Source: Geobacteraceae bacterium
Lineage (GTDB): Bacteria; Desulfobacterota; Desulfuromonadia; Geobacterales; Pseudopelobacteraceae
Assembly: GCA_021286935.1 (NCBI GenBank)
Contig: JAJTBI010000005.1
Coordinates: forward strand, 1 to 64,000
Reading direction: 5' to 3'
Length of the DNA: 64,000 nucleotides
Each line of letters opens with the position of its first letter. Positions within the stretch are counted from its first letter, which is position 1. Made by a program: the position numbers and the translations under genes. Shown here piece after piece: positions 27,161 through 35,982 of this stretch. The notes below the pieces were generated by a model that did not search any database, was not told the origin of the DNA, and worked only from the letters and a program-made list of their open reading frames with translations.

Positions 27161-28360
27161 ATGCAACAAACAACCTATGTTCGCGTGATGGCAGCCACAG
27201 TGCTGCTGGCAGTGGGACTTACAACAACGGCCTGCGGCAAAAAACAGGCTGCCATGCCGCCTTCAGGGCCACCGGAGGTCGGTGTCATTACGGTGCAGAC
27301 CCAGCGGGTGGCGTTGACCACTGAGCTGTCCGGTCGTACCGCTCCGCACCTGATTGCCGAGGTTCGGCCCCAGGTGGGTGGCATTATCAAAAAGCGCCTG
27401 TTTACTGAGGGCAGCGACGTCAAGGCAGGCCAGGTGTTGTATCAGATTGATCCGGCCAGTTACGAGGCCTCACTGGCCAGCGCACGGGCATCCCAGGCAC
27501 GGGCAGAGGCCACTTTGGGCTCAACCCGTTTGAAGGCGGAACGGTATCAGGACCTGGTCAAGATCAAGGCGGTCAGCCAGCAGGATAATGATGATGCCCA
27601 GGCTAGCCTGAAGCAGGCCGAGGCTGACCTTGCGTCTGCAAAGGCGGCAGTTGAAACGGCACGAATCAACCTGGCCTATACCAGAATCGTTGCCCCGATT
27701 TCCGGGCGGATCGGTCGTTCTACCGTTACTGACGGTGCTTTGGTAACCGCCAGTCAGGCGGCAGCGCTTGCCACTATTCAGCAGCTTAGCAGTATGTATG
27801 TGGATGTGACCCAGTCCAGTGCAGAGCTGCTCCGTCTGAAACAGAGCCTGGCCAGCGGCGTGATGAAGAAAGACAGCGCAAGCAGTCAGGCCAGGGTTAA
27901 GTTGTTGTTGGAAGACGGTTCTGTCTATCCGCAGCCAGGTGCCCTGAAATTTTCAGAGGTGACGGTTGACCAGAGTACCGGCTCCATCACCCTGCGGGCA
28001 GTCTTTCCCAACCCGAACCAGACCCTGTTGCCCGGTATGTTTGTGCGGGCAGTGCTGGAGGAAGGGGTCAATGAGCAGGCGATGCTGGTACCGCAACGTG
28101 GTGTGACCCGCAACCCCAAAGGGGATGCCATGGTGATGGTGGTGGGTGCTGAGGAGAAGGTTGAATCGCGGGTGATTCAGGTGGTTCGCACGGTTGGTGA
28201 AAACTGGCTGGTATCCGGCGGTTTAAAACCGGGTGATCGGGTTATTCTGGAAGGGCTGCAGAAGGCCCGTCCCGGTACACCGGTCAAGGCGGTGCCGTTT
28301 GGCGCAAAACCGGTAGCAGCCCCTGGCCAGCAACAGCAACCTGCAGCAGCTAAAAAGTAA
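27161..28360 (+). CDS. RND efflux membrane fusion protein (AcrA/MexA family)
   Basis: A 399-residue periplasmic adaptor. The signal peptide ends LTTTAC with lipidated C25. The lipoyl-like halves are visible at about 65-90 (VRPQVGGIIKKRLFTEGSDVK) and 175-200 (IVAPISGRIGRS), joined by an alpha-helical hairpin rich in Ala and Gln. Beta-barrel and membrane-proximal domains follow (TLLPGMFVRAVLEEG). It joins the pump to the outer-membrane channel. GAGGTG lies 8 bases before the ATG chosen; an earlier in-frame ATG gives an unlikely 19-residue extension. It is followed by the pump gene after 12 bp. Confidence 0.94.
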   Translation: MQQTTYVRVMAATVLLAVGLTTTACGKKQAAMPPSGPPEVGVITVQTQRVALTTELSGRTAPHLIAEVRPQVGGIIKKRLFTEGSDVKAGQVLYQIDPASYEASLASARASQARAEATLGSTRLKAERYQDLVKIKAVSQQDNDDAQASLKQAEADLASAKAAVETARINLAYTRIVAPISGRIGRSTVTDGALVTASQAAALATIQQLSSMYVDVTQSSAELLRLKQSLASGVMKKDSASSQARVKLLLEDGSVYPQPGALKFSEVTVDQSTGSITLRAVFPNPNQTLLPGMFVRAVLEEGVNEQAMLVPQRGVTRNPKGDAMVMVVGAEEKVESRVIQVVRTVGENWLVSGGLKPGDRVILEGLQKARPGTPVKAVPFGAKPVAAPGQQQQPAAAKK

Positions 28361-28372
28361 AGGAGCCTTTTC

Positions 28373-31300
28373 ATGGCCAGGTTTTTTATAGACAGACCGA
28401 TTTTTGCCTGGGTCATTGCCATTTTGGTGATGCTGGCTGGCCTGCTGGCGATTAAGACGTTGCCGGTTTCGCAATATCCGCCAATCGCACCACCCCAGAT
28501 TACCATTAACGCTGTCTATCCGGGGGCATCGGCCCAGACCGTACAGGATACGGTCACCCAGGTGATCGAACAGAAGCTGAACGGCATTGACAACCTGATC
28601 TATATGTCCTCCACCAGCGATTCTGCCGGTGCGGTGTCGATCAACCTGACCTTTAAGGCCGGTACTGATCCCAATATCGCCCAGGTACAGGTGCAGAACA
28701 AGTTGCAGCTGGCCACGCCACTGTTGCCGCAGGTGGTGCAGAAGCAAGGAATTCAGGTGGTTAAGTCCACCAAAAACTTCCTTTTGATCGTCGGCCTGAT
28801 CTCTGAAGATGGCACGTTGGATCGTCACCAGCTGACCGACTACATGGTTTCAAACCTGCAGGATATTGTCAGCCGGGTGGAAGGGGTGGGCGAGCTGCAG
28901 CAGTTTGGTACCCAGAACGCCATGCGGATCTGGCTGAATCCCGCAAAGCTGAACAGTTTTGGCCTGACCAGCAGCGATGTAATCACCGCCCTGCAGGCCC
29001 AGAACGCCCAGGTCTCAGCCGGTCAGTTCGGTGGTACGCCGGCCAATATCGGGCAGCAGCTGAATGCCACCATTACGGCCCGGACGTTACTGCAGACAGC
29101 AGAACAGTTTGATGCGGTTATCCTGCGTACGAATCCCGATGGCTCCACCGTGCGGCTGAAGGATGTGGCCACCAGCAAGATCGGTACGGAAAACTACGAT
29201 ATCGTGGCCCGCTACAAAGGTAAACCGTTGGCCGGTATGGCGATCCGTCTGGCAGCCGGGGCTAATGCCCTGGATACCGCCAACCGGGTCAAGACCAAGA
29301 TGGCAGAGCTGTCCAAGTTTTTCCCGGCTGGTGTGCAGGTGGTCTATCCCTACGACACCACCCCCTTTGTCAAGATCTCCATTGAAGAGGTGGTGCATAC
29401 CCTGGTGGAGGCGGTGCTGCTGGTCTTCATCATTATGTTCCTGTTCCTGCAGAATATCCGCGCCACCCTGATCCCCACCATTGCAGTACCGGTGGTTCTG
29501 TTGGGCACCATGGGGGTGTTGTCAGCTGCCGGATTCTCCATCAATACCCTGACCATGTTTGCCCTGGTAATCGTGATCGGTCTGTTGGTGGACGATGCCA
29601 TCGTGGTGGTGGAAAACGTGGAACGGATCATGTCTGAAGAGGGGCTATCCCCCCATGATGCCACCATTAAATCCATGGGCCAGATCACCAGTGCCCTGGT
29701 GGGTATTGCCACCGTGTTGTCGGCGGTCTTCCTGCCCATGGCCTTCTTTGGCGGCTCCACCGGCGTAATCTATCGCCAGTTTTCCATCACCATCATCTCG
29801 GCCATGATCCTGTCGGTGCTGGTGGCGTTGATTCTGACCCCGGCCCTCTGCTCAACCCTGCTGAAACCGGTTGAAAAGGGACATGAACCGGGTGAGTGCG
29901 GTCCTTTCTGCAAGTTCTTCCGTTGGTTTAACCGTAAGTTTGACTGGGCCAGGGAAAAGTATGAGGGGATTGTCGGGCGTTCATTCAACAAGCCGATCCG
30001 TTATCTGGTGGTCTACGGCAGTATCGTCGCCGCCATGGTGGTCTTCTTCCACCGTCTCCCCACCGCTTTTTTGCCGGATGAAGACCAGGGTTTTATCATC
30101 TGCCAGGTGCAGTTGCCTGCCGGTGCTACCCAGGAGCGGACCCTGAAGGTGATTGAACAGCTTGAACAGCATTTTATGGAGCGGGAAAACAAGACGGTTG
30201 ATGCTATTATTACCGTTGCCGGATTCAGCTTTGCCGGTCGTGGTCAGAATATGGGCCTGGCCTTTGTCAAGCTGAAGGACTGGAAGCTGCGTCCCACCAA
30301 GGATCTGAAAGCGCCGGCCGTTGCAGGCAGGGCCATGGGTGCCTTCTCCAAGATCAAGGATGGTTTGGCCTTTGCCTTTTCGCCACCGGCGGTGGTTGAG
30401 CTGGGGCAGGCCAACGGCTTTGATTTCCAGTTACAGGACCGTGGCGGTCTCGGTCATGACAAGCTGATGGAAGCCCGAAATATGATGCTGGGGATGGCCA
30501 TGCAGAACAAGAAGCTGATTGCCGTGCGTCCCAACGGTCAGGATGATTCGCCCCAGTTCAAGCTGGATATTGATGATGTCCGGGCCGGAGCCCTGGGGGT
30601 CTCGCTTGCCAGCATCAATGAGGTCTTGGCTACCGCCTGGGGTAGTTCCTATGTCAATGATTTTATCGAAAATGGCCGGGTCAAGAAGGTCTACCTGCAG
30701 GCAGATGCACAATACCGGATGCTGCCGGAGGATGTCGGCAAGTGGTATGTCCGCAACAGCAAGGGGGATATGGTACCGTTTTCGGCCTTTGCCACGGCCC
30801 GCTGGCAGTACGGTTCGCCCCGGCTGGAACGTTACAATGGTATTCCATCGGTAGAGATCATGGGGCAGGCTGCACCGGGTGTCAGTACCGGTGAGGCGAT
30901 GAAGGAGATGGAGCAGATGGCTGCCAAACTGCCCCCCGGTATCGGCTATGAATGGACCGGTCTCTCCTATGAGGAAAAAAATGCCGGGGCACAGGCACCG
31001 GCACTATACGCTATCTCGCTTTTGGTGGTGTTCCTGGCGGTGGCAGCGCTGTACGAAAGCTGGACCATTCCGTTTGTGAACCTGCTGATGCTGCCGCTTG
31101 GTCTGGTGGGGGCGGTTACAGCAGTAACCTTGCGTTTTCTACCCAATGACGTCTATCTGCAGATCGGTCTGTTGACCACGGTTGGTCTCTCCACCAAGAA
31201 CGCCATCTTGATCATTCAGTTCATCAAGGAGCAGATGCATCAGGGGCATGAGCTGGTGGAGGCCACCCTGGCAGCAGTCAAGATCCGGTTGCGTCCGGTT

Positions 31301-31540
31301 ATCATGACCTCGCTGGCCTTTTTCTTCGGTACCCTGCCGCTGGCGTTGACCAAAGGGGCTGGCGCAGCGGCCCAGAATGCCATCGGTACGGCAGTAACCG
31401 GCGGTCTGCTTTCTGCCACCTTTATTGACCTAATCTTCATTCCGTTTTTCTTTGTCATGATTTCACGACTGTTTGGGCGGAAAAAGTACAAGAAGCATGA
31501 TGGCGAACCTACTGTTGCCACTGTTGCGGAGGGGCATTGA
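28373..31540 (+). CDS. RND multidrug efflux pump inner-membrane subunit (AcrB/HAE1 family)
   Basis: A 1055-residue pump of normal HAE1 length. It begins [17 protein letters not shown]. The proton-relay pair D407-D408 falls in [18 protein letters not shown], the same numbers as in E. coli AcrB. The internal duplication of six helices plus large periplasmic loops is evident, and a second family motif, [13 protein letters not shown], lies in the C-terminal half. It exports hydrophobic toxicants, dyes or drugs by proton antiport. AAAGGAG lies 7 bases before the ATG. It is flanked by its adaptor and outer-membrane channel genes. Substrates cannot be read from sequence. Confidence 0.97.
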   Translation: MARFFIDRPIFAWVIAILVMLAGLLAIKTLPVSQYPPIAPPQITINAVYPGASAQTVQDTVTQVIEQKLNGIDNLIYMSSTSDSAGAVSINLTFKAGTDPNIAQVQVQNKLQLATPLLPQVVQKQGIQVVKSTKNFLLIVGLISEDGTLDRHQLTDYMVSNLQDIVSRVEGVGELQQFGTQNAMRIWLNPAKLNSFGLTSSDVITALQAQNAQVSAGQFGGTPANIGQQLNATITARTLLQTAEQFDAVILRTNPDGSTVRLKDVATSKIGTENYDIVARYKGKPLAGMAIRLAAGANALDTANRVKTKMAELSKFFPAGVQVVYPYDTTPFVKISIEEVVHTLVEAVLLVFIIMFLFLQNIRATLIPTIAVPVVLLGTMGVLSAAGFSINTLTMFALVIVIGLLVDDAIVVVENVERIMSEEGLSPHDATIKSMGQITSALVGIATVLSAVFLPMAFFGGSTGVIYRQFSITIISAMILSVLVALILTPALCSTLLKPVEKGHEPGECGPFCKFFRWFNRKFDWAREKYEGIVGRSFNKPIRYLVVYGSIVAAMVVFFHRLPTAFLPDEDQGFIICQVQLPAGATQERTLKVIEQLEQHFMERENKTVDAIITVAGFSFAGRGQNMGLAFVKLKDWKLRPTKDLKAPAVAGRAMGAFSKIKDGLAFAFSPPAVVELGQANGFDFQLQDRGGLGHDKLMEARNMMLGMAMQNKKLIAVRPNGQDDSPQFKLDIDDVRAGALGVSLASINEVLATAWGSSYVNDFIENGRVKKVYLQADAQYRMLPEDVGKWYVRNSKGDMVPFSAFATARWQYGSPRLERYNGIPSVEIMGQAAPGVSTGEAMKEMEQMAAKLPPGIGYEWTGLSYEEKNAGAQAPALYAISLLVVFLAVAALYESWTIPFVNLLMLPLGLVGAVTAVTLRFLPNDVYLQIGLLTTVGLSTKNAILIIQFIKEQMHQGHELVEATLAAVKIRLRPVIMTSLAFFFGTLPLALTKGAGAAAQNAIGTAVTGGLLSATFIDLIFIPFFFVMISRLFGRKKYKKHDGEPTVATVAEGH

Positions 31541-31541
31541 T

Positions 31542-33125
31542 ATGAATGTCAAAAACAGTTTTAACGCAGAGGGAAAGATCGAGGGGCAGAGGTGCAGAGA
31601 AAAGTTGTCTGGAAGAGAAACTATGCTGACTCCGATGAATACCTTAAGTTCAATTGTTTTTTTTGATTTTACCCATAAAAAAATGTTGTCTCCCTCTGTG
31701 TCTCTGCGCCTCTGCGTTAAAAATGCAGTTATGGCAGGTGCGCTCATGCTATTTGTATCCGGTTGCACCATGGCCCCTAGCTACACCCGCCCTGATGCGC
31801 CGGTGGCAGCCACCTGGCCCAGCGGTGGGGCCTACAAGGCCGAGGCTGGCAAGCCTGACCAGAAGCCGCTGTCTGAGGTGCCCTGGCGGGAATTTTTTAT
31901 AGAGCCCCGTCTGCAAAAAGTGATTGAGCTGGCTCTGGACAACAACCGCGATCTGCGGGTAGCTGCCCTGACCATTGACAAGACCCGTGCTCAGTACCAG
32001 ATTCAGCGGGCTGACCTGTTGCCAACGGTTAACGGCACTGCCGGTGCTATGATTCAACGGGTACCGGGGGATTTGAACAGTTCCGGCCATGCGGTGATAA
32101 ATCGGCAGTACAACGTCGGTCTTGGGGTCAGTAATTATGAGCTGGACCTGTTTGGACGGGTGCAAAGCTTGAAAGATCAGGCCCTGCAGCAGTATCTGGC
32201 AACGGAACAGGCCCGCAACAGCATCCAGATCAGTCTGGTGGCCGAGACTGCCAATGCTTGGCTGACCCTGGCAGCTGACCGTGAACGGCTGAAGATTGCC
32301 CGCGATACCCTGGCAAGCCAGCAGGAATACTACCAGATCATGAAGCATCGTTTTGATGCCGGAATTACCACTGCCCTTGACCTCTATCAGGCCCAGACCG
32401 CGGTTGATACGGCCAGGCTGGACAGTGCCCGCTACACCACACTGGTGGCCCAGGATCAGAACGCCCTTGCCCTGCTGGTGGGGAGGGCAGTGCCAGCTGA
32501 GCTGCTGCCAACGGAGCTGGGTACAATAACGGCGTTGCAGGAAGTCCCAACAGGCCTGCCGTCTGAGGTGCTGTTAAAACGCCCTGATGTCCTGGCTGCA
32601 GAACTTCGTCTGAAAGGGGCCAACGCCAACATTGGCGCGGCCCGGGCCGCCTTTTTCCCCCGGATTGGCCTGAGTGCCAGTTTTGGCACGGCCAGCGCCA
32701 AGCTGACCGACCTGTTTCAGCCCGGTTCTGTGGCCTGGAACTTCATGCCGCAGGTCAGTGTGCCGCTGTTCGATACCGGTCGGAACATTGCCGGTCTGGA
32801 TGTCAGCAAGGCAGATCGTGATATCGCCGTAGCCCAATATGAAAAGACGATCCAGACCGCCTTCCGTGAGGTGGCTGATGCCTTGGCCCAGCGTGGCACC
32901 ATCAATGATCAGTTGGCAGCCCAACAGTCGCTGACCGATGCCACGGCTGAAAGCCATCGTCTTTCCCAGGCACGTTACGACAGAGGAGTAGATAGCTATC
33001 TGACGGTGATTGTTGCGCAACGCGCCCTGTATGCTGCCCAGCAGAATCTGATCACGGTCCGGCTGGCCAGGCTGGCCAACCAGACTACAACCTACAAGGT
33101 GCTGGGGGGTGGGGCTGCCAAGTGA
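31542..33125 (+). CDS. RND outer-membrane factor lipoprotein (OprM/NodT family) with in-frame 5' insertion
   Basis: A 527-residue TolC-like channel subunit. The mature region starts after the lipobox FVSGC, followed by TMAPSYTRPDAPV as in OprM, and carries two repeats of the outer-membrane efflux domain (for example VGLGVSNYELDLFGRV and LLKRPDVLAAELRL). The first ~60 codons contain a palindromic element that stays open. Removing 168 bp between two AAAAA runs restores a short signal peptide, MNVKNAVMAGALMLFVSGC. The ATG one base after the pump stop is the likely original start. Translation may instead begin at internal ATGs (residues 28, 48 or 64), of which the last would leave a very short signal peptide. 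Confidence 0.9.
   Translation: MNVKNSFNAEGKIEGQRCREKLSGRETMLTPMNTLSSIVFFDFTHKKMLSPSVSLRLCVKNAVMAGALMLFVSGCTMAPSYTRPDAPVAATWPSGGAYKAEAGKPDQKPLSEVPWREFFIEPRLQKVIELALDNNRDLRVAALTIDKTRAQYQIQRADLLPTVNGTAGAMIQRVPGDLNSSGHAVINRQYNVGLGVSNYELDLFGRVQSLKDQALQQYLATEQARNSIQISLVAETANAWLTLAADRERLKIARDTLASQQEYYQIMKHRFDAGITTALDLYQAQTAVDTARLDSARYTTLVAQDQNALALLVGRAVPAELLPTELGTITALQEVPTGLPSEVLLKRPDVLAAELRLKGANANIGAARAAFFPRIGLSASFGTASAKLTDLFQPGSVAWNFMPQVSVPLFDTGRNIAGLDVSKADRDIAVAQYEKTIQTAFREVADALAQRGTINDQLAAQQSLTDATAESHRLSQARYDRGVDSYLTVIVAQRALYAAQQNLITVRLARLANQTTTYKVLGGGAAK
31559..31722. repeat. Palindromic element type D (TTTTAACGCAGAGG ends) inside a coding region
   Basis: Perfect 14-bp terminal inverted repeats, TTTTAACGCAGAGG at the left and CCTCTGCGTTAAAA at the right, bound a 164-bp unit. 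Further inner complementarity exists between GGGGCAGAGGTGCAGAGA and TCTCTGCGCCTCTG-type sequence. There is no transposase, so it looks like a non-autonomous, hairpin-forming element. It lies within the signal-peptide region of the outer-membrane factor gene. Confidence 0.75.
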
Positions 33126-34057
33126 AACCTTTACCTCGTTTGAGATTGATGATGGGGATTCTCTTGTTTGCAGCACTGCAAACGGGGCAGGTGGATTGTG
33201 CAGATCTGGGCTCCCAGGCTAGGTTTCCGTTGTCACCGGAATGGGAACTCCCCTCTGCTACAACCGCTTTGGATAAACGGATGCAACAGGAACAGCAGGC
33301 CTCCGGCCTGCTGTTTTCTATTTTACCTCACAAATCCAATTACCTGCTGCCGGTTACCTATAATGCATCCCCGAACAATAACGTTTATAAGGGGTTAACA
33401 GATAGTAATGAGTCGCTAGACAACCTTGAGGTTAAATTTCAGTTAAGTATCAAAACTCCGCTCTGGGAAAATATCTTTGGCAATAACGGCACTCTGTATG
33501 TGGCCTACAGTCAACTTGCGTTCTGGCAGGCCTATAACAGTAAAATTTCGGCTCCGTTCAGGGAGATTAACTTTGAGCCGGAGATATTTTTGGCCTTCAA
33601 TACCGGCTATGAAGTTTACGGTGTAACCAGCCAGGTGATGTCGATTGCTTTCAACCATCAGTCCAATGGGCGTTCAAAGCCACTTTCCCGTAGTTGGAAC
33701 CGGATTGTGGCCAACCTTCCGTTCAGCAGGGGGGATACCTATTTTGCGCTCAGGCCGTGGTTCCGCATCCCTGAAGCGGCGCAGGACGATGATAACCCCG
33801 CCATGGAAAGATATTTCGGATATGGAGAACTGCAATTGTTACAAAAAATTAGGGAGCACACTCTGACACTTATGCTGCGCAACAACCTGCGTACCTCAGG
33901 GAACAAAGGGGCAGTGCAATTGGATTGGAGTTTTCCACTGCACAAGAAGCTGAAGGGGTATGTCCAGTATTTTAACGGCTATGGTGAAAGTTTGGTGGAT
34001 TATAATCACACCATCAACCGGGTCGGCATCGGTGTAATGCTAACGGATTGGTTGTAG
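33122..34057 (+). CDS. Outer-membrane phospholipase A (OMPLA/PldA family)
   Basis: A 311-residue protein starting at GTG, which overlaps the outer-membrane factor stop by 4 bp. A signal peptide covers residues 1-~26. The active-site triad H179, S181 and N193 falls in FNHQSNGRSKPLSRSWNR, with exactly the spacing of E. coli PldA (H142, S144, N156). The rest has alternating beta-barrel strands. It hydrolyses phospholipids mislocalised to the outer leaflet. Its place as the last gene of an efflux operon is unusual and suggests a joint response to membrane-damaging compounds. Confidence 0.9.
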   Translation: MKPLPRLRLMMGILLFAALQTGQVDCADLGSQARFPLSPEWELPSATTALDKRMQQEQQASGLLFSILPHKSNYLLPVTYNASPNNNVYKGLTDSNESLDNLEVKFQLSIKTPLWENIFGNNGTLYVAYSQLAFWQAYNSKISAPFREINFEPEIFLAFNTGYEVYGVTSQVMSIAFNHQSNGRSKPLSRSWNRIVANLPFSRGDTYFALRPWFRIPEAAQDDDNPAMERYFGYGELQLLQKIREHTLTLMLRNNLRTSGNKGAVQLDWSFPLHKKLKGYVQYFNGYGESLVDYNHTINRVGIGVMLTDWL

Positions 34058-34128
34058 CGATTACTCGTGGATCAATAGCTTTTGCCGCAGTACTTGACAG
34101 TGGGATTTTTTTTGATAGTCTTTTGATT

Positions 34129-34140
34129 GAATGATCATTC
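34129..34140. promoter_or_regulatory. Operator-like palindrome before the second paralogous TetR gene
   Basis: GAATGATCATTC is a perfect 12-bp palindrome 21 bp before the start codon and about 30 bp after a TTGACA -35-like hexamer at 34094. Its AATGA/TCATT half-sites match those of the operator at 26.48 kb, but with no spacer. Confidence 0.5.
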
Positions 34141-34161
34141 GGTATTTGAAGGATGTGACCT

Positions 34162-34731
34162 ATGGAGAGTACTGACAAGCGAATTGCAGTGATACAGGCA
34201 ACCATCGAGTTGGTGGCGGAATATGGGTTTCACGGTTCTCCCATGTCTCAGGTTGCTAAACGGGCAGGTGTAGCAGCAGGCACTATATATCATTATTTTG
34301 AGAGTAAAGACGCGCTCATAGAGAGCTCCTATGCCCATCTGGAAGAAGAATTGATTGCGTCCATCAAGCAGGGGTATTGCGAAGAAGGTCCTGTGCAGGA
34401 GCGCTTCATGCATATCGGGCGAGCGTTGGTTGACAATTTCATCGCGTTTCCTATGAAATTTTGCTTTATCGAACAATTTCATAACTCTCCCTATGGGGTA
34501 GCCAGTAGACGGGAAAAGATGTTGGGTAAAAAGAACGACCTTATCTCTTCTGTTTTTGAAGATGCACGGCAACAGGGTCTTATCAAGGAATTACCTTTGC
34601 TAGTAATTTTCGCTTTGGCGTTCGGTCCGTTACTGATCATAATTCGTGATCATATCTTTGGGCTTGTACAACTTGATAGCTTTCTGATTGAGGAAACAGT
34701 CAGGGCCTGCTGGGATGCGCTAAAAAGTTGA
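34162..34731 (+). CDS. TetR/AcrR family regulator, paralogue of the efflux-operon regulator
   Basis: A 189-residue regulator whose DNA-binding domain (EYGFHGSPMSQVAKRAGV, then AAGTIYHYFESKD) and ligand-domain motif EQFHNSPYGVASRREKMLG closely parallel the TetR protein at the head of the efflux operon. It follows the phospholipase gene after 104 bp with a probable promoter and operator of its own. The two regulators bracket the efflux/phospholipase genes and may cross-regulate through similar half-sites. The gene looks more AT-rich than its neighbours, which may mean separate acquisition. Confidence 0.9.
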   Translation: MESTDKRIAVIQATIELVAEYGFHGSPMSQVAKRAGVAAGTIYHYFESKDALIESSYAHLEEELIASIKQGYCEEGPVQERFMHIGRALVDNFIAFPMKFCFIEQFHNSPYGVASRREKMLGKKNDLISSVFEDARQQGLIKELPLLVIFALAFGPLLIIIRDHIFGLVQLDSFLIEETVRACWDALKS

Positions 34732-34938
34732 TAGTGTGGCCTGCAGAAATTAACACCTCTTTATCGAATGAATATTCAATCTGTACGTTTCGTCGTTAAT
34801 GTGGAAGCAATAGAGCCGGTAGCACGATACGTCTTTGCTGTGGCATGTAACTGCCGATTTCACCCTTAACCCAACTAAATAGGTCTCATGGATTTGACCG
34901 GTGATACATGCAGGCACGTGGAAGGCGAGGTCGCGGGT
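34732..34938. other. Intergenic stretch between TetR and the SRAP-like gene
   Basis: About 207 bp with no gene-like frame. A 10-bp palindrome TGAATATTCA at 34769-34778 resembles the nearby TetR half-sites (GAATGAATATTC) and could be a further site. Nothing else is recognised. Confidence 0.3.
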
Positions 34939-35511
34939 ATGCAACTTCAACTAATTATACGGGGTGCTACCGCATGTTTGCAAAAAACATTCGGTATTCA
35001 ACTGCCTTTGGATTGGGTGGCAGACTCGTGCTGCACTTATGGTCAATCAGGGCTCGTGATACGTCAAGGCGTGCAGGGCGAGCGCCAGGCATCTCTGGCT
35101 CGTTTTTGGAGCGTTGCAGATGCATGGACCATTAACGAAAGTAGACTGGGATTATCGCACTACACAGTTCAGCGCTGCATTATGCCGGTAAGCTGCTTCC
35201 GCATCATGAAAGACGGCAAATGGTATGAAGTTTTGTTGAATGATGGCTCATACATGAGTTGCGCCGGTATCTGGGAGGCTTGGCAGAATGCCGCTGGATT
35301 ACAGCAAGAGGGCGTTGTGCTCATTACAACCATGGCAAATGTACTGTTGACTCCGTTTCAAAAGATGATGCCGTTTCTCCTGCATCACTCTGAACTTGCT
35401 GACTGGCTACAAAGTGAAAGGCCACTCAAACAGGATCTACAACGACTTGCAAGTCCGTATCCTTCGGAATTGATGAACGTAACACCCCTGTTCTCTCCTG
35501 AAGATCAATAG
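34939..35511 (+). CDS. SRAP/YedK (HMCES) family protein lacking most catalytic residues
   Basis: A 190-residue protein that aligns along its length with SRAP-domain proteins, which crosslink to abasic sites in single-stranded DNA. Landmarks: TFGIQLPLDW near 17-26, RFWSVADAWTINESR at 55-69, RCIMPVSCF at 79-87, YMSCAGIWEAW, VLITTMAN, and the MPFLL end. The start codon is set so that the distance to FG equals that of true SRAP proteins. Position 2 is then Gln instead of the catalytic Cys. The active-site Glu and His positions are Arg88 and Gln141; only Asn66 is kept. It is probably a pseudoenzyme or a decaying copy. Confidence in the family is good, in function low. Confidence 0.7.
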   Translation: MQLQLIIRGATACLQKTFGIQLPLDWVADSCCTYGQSGLVIRQGVQGERQASLARFWSVADAWTINESRLGLSHYTVQRCIMPVSCFRIMKDGKWYEVLLNDGSYMSCAGIWEAWQNAAGLQQEGVVLITTMANVLLTPFQKMMPFLLHHSELADWLQSERPLKQDLQRLASPYPSELMNVTPLFSPEDQ

Positions 35512-35578
35512 ACACACCGCTACCTGCAATAGTGGTCTACAGAAGAGGAGCAAACGGAGCAAAGGAGACGCAGACAGC

Positions 35579-35811
<233 letters not shown>

Positions 35812-35814
35812 GCC

Positions 35815-35970
35815 ATGACAAACAAAAATGAAGAAACACCCACAAAAAAACCTAGATTTATTATGTACTTTTGCTTGGCCCTGATTGTAGCAGGCGTGGC
35901 ACTGTATGTTCTTGCTCAGGAGCCGGCGCCTGGGTGGCCCATAAATCTTATTAATCTACTTTTTAAATGA
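35815..35970 (+). CDS. Small single-span membrane protein
   Basis: A 51-residue open frame starting 4 bp after the fabI remnant. It begins MTNKNEETPTKKPRF, a polar, positively charged N-terminus, followed by one hydrophobic segment (IMYFCLALIVAGVALYVLA). The polar tail QEPAPGWPINLINLLFK comes last. The composition is credible for a small inner-membrane protein. The ribosome site is weak (GGGG) and no family is recognised. It precedes the PAS/HD-GYP gene by 12 bp, so the two may be co-transcribed. Confidence 0.45.
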   Translation: MTNKNEETPTKKPRFIMYFCLALIVAGVALYVLAQEPAPGWPINLINLLFK

Positions 35971-35982
35971 TGAGAGCACATA

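Noticed and set aside
31551-31730. A CAGTT or other 5-bp target-site duplication flanking the palindromic element in the efflux channel gene
   Set aside because: CAGTT occurs on both sides but not next to the element ends symmetrically, and excision between the copies would break the frame. The AAAAA pair fits better, but poly-A is too common to claim as a duplication.
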